From PALSA-1316 sp964499365 (GTDB lineage: Bacteria > Nitrospirota > Thermodesulfovibrionia > Thermodesulfovibrionales > UBA6898), in contig CAZCKU010000004.1 of NCBI GenBank assembly GCA_964499365.1, positions 1 through 64,000 on the forward strand: DNA of 64,000 bases. The letters are read 5' to 3'. A program made the position numbers and the translations under genes. Positions 59,788 to 64,000 of this stretch are shown here, one piece after another. The notes below the pieces were generated by a model that saw nothing but the letters and a program-made list of their open reading frames with translations, searched no databases and was not told the origin of the DNA. Every line of letters begins with the position of its first letter. Within the stretch, counting starts at the first letter, position 1.

Positions 59788-62720
59788 AGTGGTTCAATGA
59801 ATTGAAAATCGGAACAAAACTGGTCGGCGGATATCTGTTTGTTGCATTCGTGGCAGCCATTATCGGGTTCCTCGGCTACGCAGGCATGAACAGTGTTGAC
59901 AGGGACTTTGACGAGGTCGCCGACAACCGGCTGCCAAGCATCCTGGGTCTGGGGATTGTGACCGAGGCTCAGACCGCCGTCCACCGCGCCGAGCGCACCA
60001 GCATCATGCTGGGAGAGGTCACCGAAGGGCAGAAACAGCGGTTAAAAGAATCCTGGGACAATGCAGAAAGAGGATGGAAGATATATGCTCCTCTGCCCCA
60101 AACAAAGGAAGAGGAGGCGCTCTGGAAGCAGTTCGTGCCTGCATGGGAGGCATGGAAGAAGGAGCATGAAAAAATTATGGTCCTGGCGTCTGCCGGAAAA
60201 ATGGAGGACGCAAAAAAATTGTCCATGGGCTCAGGCAGGGAGGCCTTCAGGACAGCGGAGCAGTTGCTCGCCAAAATCGTTGACCTGAACGTGAAGATTG
60301 CCGAGGAGGTAAAAGTACATGCCGCATCCGAGGCACACATGTCTATAAAGCTCATTATGGCGGTTACCGTCATTGGATTTATCCTCGCGCTCGCGATCGG
60401 ACTGATCATCACCAGGGCTATCAAGAGACAGCTGGGCGGTGAGCCTGCTCTCGTAGCCGGGATCGCAGGGAGGGTTTCTGCTGGTGACCTTTCCATGGAT
60501 ATCGACATCAGCGGGAAGGACGAGGGGAGTATTATGGTGACCATGAGCAGGATGGTCGCCTCCATCAGGGCTTTGGTGGCCGATGCCCAAATGCTTTCTC
60601 AATCAGCAATAGACGGCAACCTTGCGGCACGCGCTGACACGTCAAAGCACCAGGGAGAATTCAGAAATATCGTGGCAGGGGTGAATAGTACCCTTGATGC
60701 AGTCATCGGACCGCTGAATGTTGCGGCCGAGTACGTTGATCGGATTGCGAAGGGCGATATCCCCCCCCGTATCACCGACACGTATCAAGGAGACTTTAAC
60801 GGGATCAGGAACAACCTCAACCAGTGCATCGATGCTATCAACGCACTGGTGGCCGATGCAGCGATGCTCTCGAATGCTGCAGTGGAAGGAAAACTTGCAA
60901 CCAGGGCTGATGCGACTAGGCACCAGGGTGACTTTCTGAAGATCGTGGCCGGTGTGAACAAGACCATCGACACCTTTGTCGGCTTTATTGATTCAATGCC
61001 TCTGCCGGCGATGATCGTCGACAAGGAGTTCAGCATACGGTATATGAATTTAGTGGGCGCCAGGATTCTTGGCAAAAGCCAGTCTGGTTTAATCGGGGAG
61101 AAGTGCTACAACAATTTCAAGACCTCTGACTGCAATACCGAAAAATGCGCCTGCGGACAGGCCATGAGGAAGGGAGTAGAGGCCTCCAGTGAGACCGATG
61201 CCCATCCATCCGGCATGAACCTCGATATATCCTACACAGGAGTACCGATGAAGGATCTTGCCGGGAACATTATCGGTGCCTTCGAAGTGGTCGTTGACCA
61301 GACCGCGATCAAGCAGGCTGCGGTGAAGATGCAGAAGATCGCCGAATATCAGGCTGTCGAGGTGAGCAAACTGACAGAGGGGTTGTCAAAGATAGCTCGG
61401 GGTGACCTCAATGTCGCTATTCAGGCGGCAGCCGGTGATGCTGACACCGCCGGAACCCGCGAGTCCTTCGAGACAATCGGCAACGCCGTAAACAGGACTA
61501 TTCAGGCGATAAAGGCCCTGGCAGATGACGCAAACATGCTTTCGAAGGCTGCAGTGGAAGGCATGCTGGGCACCCGCGCGGATGCAAATAAACATCACGG
61601 AGAGTTTCAGAAGATCGTGGCCGGGGTCAACGAGACGCTGGACTCGGTGATCAATCCCCTGAACATTGCCGCGGACTATGTGGACAGGATTTCCAAGGGA
61701 GATATTCCCGCAAAGATCACCGAAAATTACCATGGTGACTTCAATACGATCAAGAACAATCTCAACCTGATGATAGAAAACCTTTCGGGATTTGCTGCCG
61801 ATGTACAGATCGCGGCAGACCAGGTGGCCAGCGGAAGCGAACAGATGAGTTCCGGGTCGCAACAGATGTCGCAGGGAGCATCCGAGCAGGCCTCTTCCGT
61901 TGAGGAAGTCTCGTCATCGATGGAGCAGATGTCCTCCAATATCCGACAAAATGCCGACAATGCCCAGCAGACGGAAAAGATCGCCATCAAGTCTGCGGAA
62001 GACGCAAAGGCAGGCGGCAAGGCAGTAGCGGAGACTGTTTCAGCGATGCGGGAGATTGCGGGCAAAATATCCATTATTGAGGAGATCGCGCGACAGACGA
62101 ACCTCCTTGCCCTGAATGCGGCGATTGAGGCTGCACGGGCAGGTGAACACGGGAAAGGATTTGCGGTTGTGGCCTCTGAAGTGAGAAAACTTGCTGAACG
62201 GAGCCAGGATGCAGCAGGAGAGATCGGCCAGCTCTCGACGACAAGCGTGCAGGTTGCGGAGAAGGCCGGAGAGATGCTGACACGACTGGTGCCGGACATA
62301 CAGAAGACCGCTGAACTGGTGCAGGAGATCAGTGCAGCGAGCAACGAACAGAACACCGGCGCCGAGCAGATAAACAAGGCAATCCAGCAGCTCGATCAGG
62401 TTATTCAGCAGAACGCCGCAGCATCCGAGGAGATGGCATCCACCTCTGAAGAACTTGCTGCTCAGGCAGAGCAGCTCCAGAAAACAATAGCCTTCTTTAA
62501 GGTCGACGGATCAACCAGCGGCAGGCACGCTGAGCCGGCAGCAAAACCTCGCGAACCCAAGCCCGAAAGAATCGTCGGCCACATGGTACATGCAAAACCC
62601 AAACAACACGCTTCGTCCGTGGCCCGCACCTCAGGGACAAAGATGGTAGCTGCCGGAATCGGTATTGAGTTGGGAGGCAACGGACATGATACTCTCGACG
62701 AAGAGTTCGATACATTCTAA
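59784..62720 (+). CDS. Methyl-accepting chemotaxis protein with poly-HAMP and PAS
   Basis: This 978-aa receptor has TM1 (about 14-34), a four-helix-bundle-type periplasmic domain and TM2 (about 188-210). Repeated HAMP-like units (KGDIPPRITDTYQGDF, KGDIPAKITENYHGDF; NLAARADTSKHQGEF, KLATRADATRHQGDF, MLGTRADANKHHGEF) flank one cytoplasmic PAS domain (about 395-510). The PAS has a Cys motif (CYNNFKTSDCNTEKCAC, C441-C457). The signalling hairpin tip is RQTNLLALNAAIEAARAGEHG. The C-terminus ends EFDTF, close to the xWxxF pentapeptide that tethers CheR/CheB. It should couple ligand or redox state to a CheA kinase through the adjacent CheW. Confidence 0.93.
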   Translation: MKWFNELKIGTKLVGGYLFVAFVAAIIGFLGYAGMNSVDRDFDEVADNRLPSILGLGIVTEAQTAVHRAERTSIMLGEVTEGQKQRLKESWDNAERGWKIYAPLPQTKEEEALWKQFVPAWEAWKKEHEKIMVLASAGKMEDAKKLSMGSGREAFRTAEQLLAKIVDLNVKIAEEVKVHAASEAHMSIKLIMAVTVIGFILALAIGLIITRAIKRQLGGEPALVAGIAGRVSAGDLSMDIDISGKDEGSIMVTMSRMVASIRALVADAQMLSQSAIDGNLAARADTSKHQGEFRNIVAGVNSTLDAVIGPLNVAAEYVDRIAKGDIPPRITDTYQGDFNGIRNNLNQCIDAINALVADAAMLSNAAVEGKLATRADATRHQGDFLKIVAGVNKTIDTFVGFIDSMPLPAMIVDKEFSIRYMNLVGARILGKSQSGLIGEKCYNNFKTSDCNTEKCACGQAMRKGVEASSETDAHPSGMNLDISYTGVPMKDLAGNIIGAFEVVVDQTAIKQAAVKMQKIAEYQAVEVSKLTEGLSKIARGDLNVAIQAAAGDADTAGTRESFETIGNAVNRTIQAIKALADDANMLSKAAVEGMLGTRADANKHHGEFQKIVAGVNETLDSVINPLNIAADYVDRISKGDIPAKITENYHGDFNTIKNNLNLMIENLSGFAADVQIAADQVASGSEQMSSGSQQMSQGASEQASSVEEVSSSMEQMSSNIRQNADNAQQTEKIAIKSAEDAKAGGKAVAETVSAMREIAGKISIIEEIARQTNLLALNAAIEAARAGEHGKGFAVVASEVRKLAERSQDAAGEIGQLSTTSVQVAEKAGEMLTRLVPDIQKTAELVQEISAASNEQNTGAEQINKAIQQLDQVIQQNAAASEEMASTSEELAAQAEQLQKTIAFFKVDGSTSGRHAEPAAKPREPKPERIVGHMVHAKPKQHASSVARTSGTKMVAAGIGIELGGNGHDTLDEEFDTF

Positions 62721-62732
62721 AGGAGTGAGATC

Positions 62733-63227
62733 ATGACTACCACAGGCACAAACGAAACAACGCAGTATCTGACATTTAATCTGTGCGATGAGATTTTTGC
62801 CCTCGATATAGGGACGGTCAGGGAAGTGCTCGACTTCACCGGCATTACCAAGGTACCGAGAACTCCGGAGTTTATGCGGGGCGTGATCAACCTCCGGGGC
62901 AGCGTCGTGCCAGTGGTGGACATGCGGCTGAAGTTCGGCATGTCCATGACCGAAAATACCGTCAATACCTGCATCATTATCGTAGAAGTATTCATTGACA
63001 GCGAGTCCGTTATTCTGGGCGCGCTTGTCGATTCGGTACAGGAGGTTATCAGCCTGGAGCCTGATCAGATCGAGCCGGCACCCCGCATCGGTACAAATCT
63101 GCGTACGGATTTCATCAGGGGCATGGGCAAGTGTCATAGCGGGTTTATCATGATATTGAACATCGATAAGGCATTCTCATCCGAGGAACTTGCAATGATC
63201 CAGGATACGAGCGGGGCAGCGGTATGA
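62733..63227 (+). CDS. cheW: Chemotaxis coupling protein CheW
   Basis: The 164-aa protein matches CheW: QYLTFNLCDEIFALDIGTVREVL, PRTPEFMRGVINLRGSVVPVVDMRLKF and GALVDSVQEVISLEPDQIEPAP. It bridges the chemoreceptor and CheA in signalling arrays. AAGGAG is the ribosome-binding site. It follows the receptor gene by 12 bp. Its stop overlaps the start of a short ORF (ATGA). Confidence 0.96.
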   Translation: MTTTGTNETTQYLTFNLCDEIFALDIGTVREVLDFTGITKVPRTPEFMRGVINLRGSVVPVVDMRLKFGMSMTENTVNTCIIIVEVFIDSESVILGALVDSVQEVISLEPDQIEPAPRIGTNLRTDFIRGMGKCHSGFIMILNIDKAFSSEELAMIQDTSGAAV

Positions 63228-63364
63228 GAGGCATCCGGTTGTATGAATCAGTTTGTCAGGCAAGGGCTCACACGACAGAGTGGATTTCCCATAAAGGGGA
63301 TCAGGGCAAAATTATTCCCGGCCTGCTTCAGGATATGTATTTTGACCGCCGGGGGGTGTCATGA
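63224..63364 (+). CDS. Candidate 46-aa small protein between cheW and cheD
   Basis: This open frame starts at an ATG overlapping the cheW stop (ATGA, 63224-63227). It ends in a TGA overlapping the cheD ATG (ATGA, 63361-63364), and it fills the gap exactly. The peptide begins MRGIRLYESVCQARAHTTEW and ends DMYFDRRGVS. It has no signal or membrane segment and no family I know. Coupled overlaps on both sides argue that it is translated, possibly to pass ribosomes from cheW to cheD or as a small chemosensory partner. It could still be chance. Confidence 0.5.
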   Translation: MRGIRLYESVCQARAHTTEWISHKGDQGKIIPGLLQDMYFDRRGVS

Positions 63365-63888
63365 ACGCCCGGGCGGTACCATTACCCTCGATCTACCTGA
63401 ATCCGGGAGAGATTCACTTTTCCGAGGCTCCTGGGGTGGTAGAGGCATTGCTCGGATCCACCCTGTCTGTGACGCTTTTCTGCCGACGCCTGTCTGCAGG
63501 AGCAATCTGTCATGGGCTTTTACCGGAGTGCCCCGTCAGGGAGCAGTGCGGGCCGCAGTGTGCGGACAGATTGAACTATATCGAATGCTCGCTCGATAGC
63601 ATGATATGCCATTTCACGGGACGCGGCGTTTCTGTGTGCGAGATTGATGCGAAGATATTCGGGGGAACTGACATGTTTCCTGTGGCGATGCCTGGCCAGC
63701 TTGTGTCGACCGTCGGATTCAGAAATTTCTTTGCAGCGATGCGGGTATCGCAGAGAATGGGAATCAATGTGGTCTCAATAGATGTGGGCGGTATGTATTC
63801 AAGACAGATCGCCTTTTATCCCCATACCGGCAAGGTGCTCGTGAAGCGGCTTGATAAGAGGGATAATCGGGCCTGGTTGACGTTTTAG
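63361..63888 (+). CDS. cheD: CheD-like protein lacking the catalytic cysteine
   Basis: The 175-aa protein follows the CheD fold: YLNPGEIHFSEAP, VVEALLGSTLSVTLF, HGLLPECP, IDAKIFGGTDMF, GFRNFFAAMRV, VVSIDVGGMYSRQIAFYPHTGKVLVKRL. CheD deamidates receptor glutamines and binds CheC. Its nucleophilic Cys in the conserved GSC motif is Thr34 here (GST), while His51 is kept. It also has an unusual Cys cluster after the His (C57, C63, C67). Enzyme activity is probably lost, leaving a binding or sensing role. GGGGGGTG precedes the ATG. Confidence 0.82.
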   Translation: MNARAVPLPSIYLNPGEIHFSEAPGVVEALLGSTLSVTLFCRRLSAGAICHGLLPECPVREQCGPQCADRLNYIECSLDSMICHFTGRGVSVCEIDAKIFGGTDMFPVAMPGQLVSTVGFRNFFAAMRVSQRMGINVVSIDVGGMYSRQIAFYPHTGKVLVKRLDKRDNRAWLTF

Positions 63889-63948
63889 TGATGATCAAGC
63901 GACACTGCATGACGGATGGAAATATGTTTTGAGGAAGCGGAGGATACT

Positions 63949-64000
63949 ATGAGCAAAACAGGAAAGAATTATCGCAGATCACGGAGACAGAAGAGCAGCC
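63949..64000 (+). CDS. 5' end of an unidentified gene (partial)
   Basis: ATG 63949 follows GGAGG by 5 nt and opens a frame running off the window (MSKTGKNYRRSRRQKSS...). The 17 visible residues are strongly basic and do not identify the product. Position suggests another member of the chemosensory operon. Confidence 0.45.
   Translation, partial: MSKTGKNYRRSRRQKSS

Noticed and set aside
1..64000. tRNA or rRNA genes
   Set aside because: Intergenic gaps were read for cloverleaf-like stems and CCA ends; none was convincing.

Overview
The window is a bacterial chromosome segment, moderately GC-rich, densely coded on both strands, with Shine-Dalgarno-led genes and frequent ATGA overlaps. No rRNA, tRNA, CRISPR array, transposase or prophage gene was seen. 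Gene content points to a diderm, probably anaerobic bacterium of the Nitrospirota or Desulfobacterota kind: LPP20-type lipoproteins, FlgT/CsgG-like envelope proteins, Prc, two-subunit GlyRS, a UbiD-type decarboxylase, citramalate synthase, an ApgM-type mutase beside threonine synthase, many PAS domains and sigma-54 regulation. No 16S gene is present, so the phylum is inference.

Region 1 (1-15.1 kb) is an accessory block of exported proteins. A five-gene operon encodes a small lipoprotein, three LPP20-domain proteins and a FlgT-like protein. It is followed by a Sec-exported RHS/YD-repeat protein and two Pro/Gly-rich proteins with different N-termini but an identical C-terminal tail, carried on a 544-bp near-perfect duplication. 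Then come a large secreted multidomain protein, a FecR-LPP20 fusion, and a CsgG protein with a FlgT_C-like tail. Together they look like the parts of an undescribed outer-membrane or periplasmic assembly.

Region 2 (15.1-40.1 kb) is mostly housekeeping: a hotdog-fold protein, an AddB/AddA-like helicase-nuclease pair, Prc protease, FtsY, a UbiD-family decarboxylase, NifU-C protein, an AMIN-type amidase, an EcfT-like membrane protein, a D-aminoacylase, a methyltransferase/PP2C/PilZ-kinase-TPR signalling operon, GlyQS, and a K+ channel/DedA/CorA operon.

Region 3 (40.2-53.8 kb) begins with an aspartate-family amino acid cluster: thrC, a MoaD-like sulfur carrier with an unusual C-terminal extension, a NIL-domain protein, apgM, lysC and cimA. 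It continues with OsmC, pgpA, pncC, thpR, recA, pilT, recX and alaS. Short palindromic repeats occupy the gaps around apgM and lysC.

Region 4 (54.1-64.0 kb) is a sensory cluster. A soluble six-PAS histidine kinase and an NtrC-type regulator are followed by a well-formed sigma-54 promoter. Beyond it lie a single-domain receiver, a small Cys-rich protein, a poly-HAMP/PAS chemoreceptor, CheW, an unannotated 46-codon ORF coupled at both ends, and a CheD homologue that has lost its nucleophilic cysteine. The region probably forms one signalling pathway in which the kinase/regulator pair switches on a dedicated chemosensory operon. The sequence ends inside another gene.
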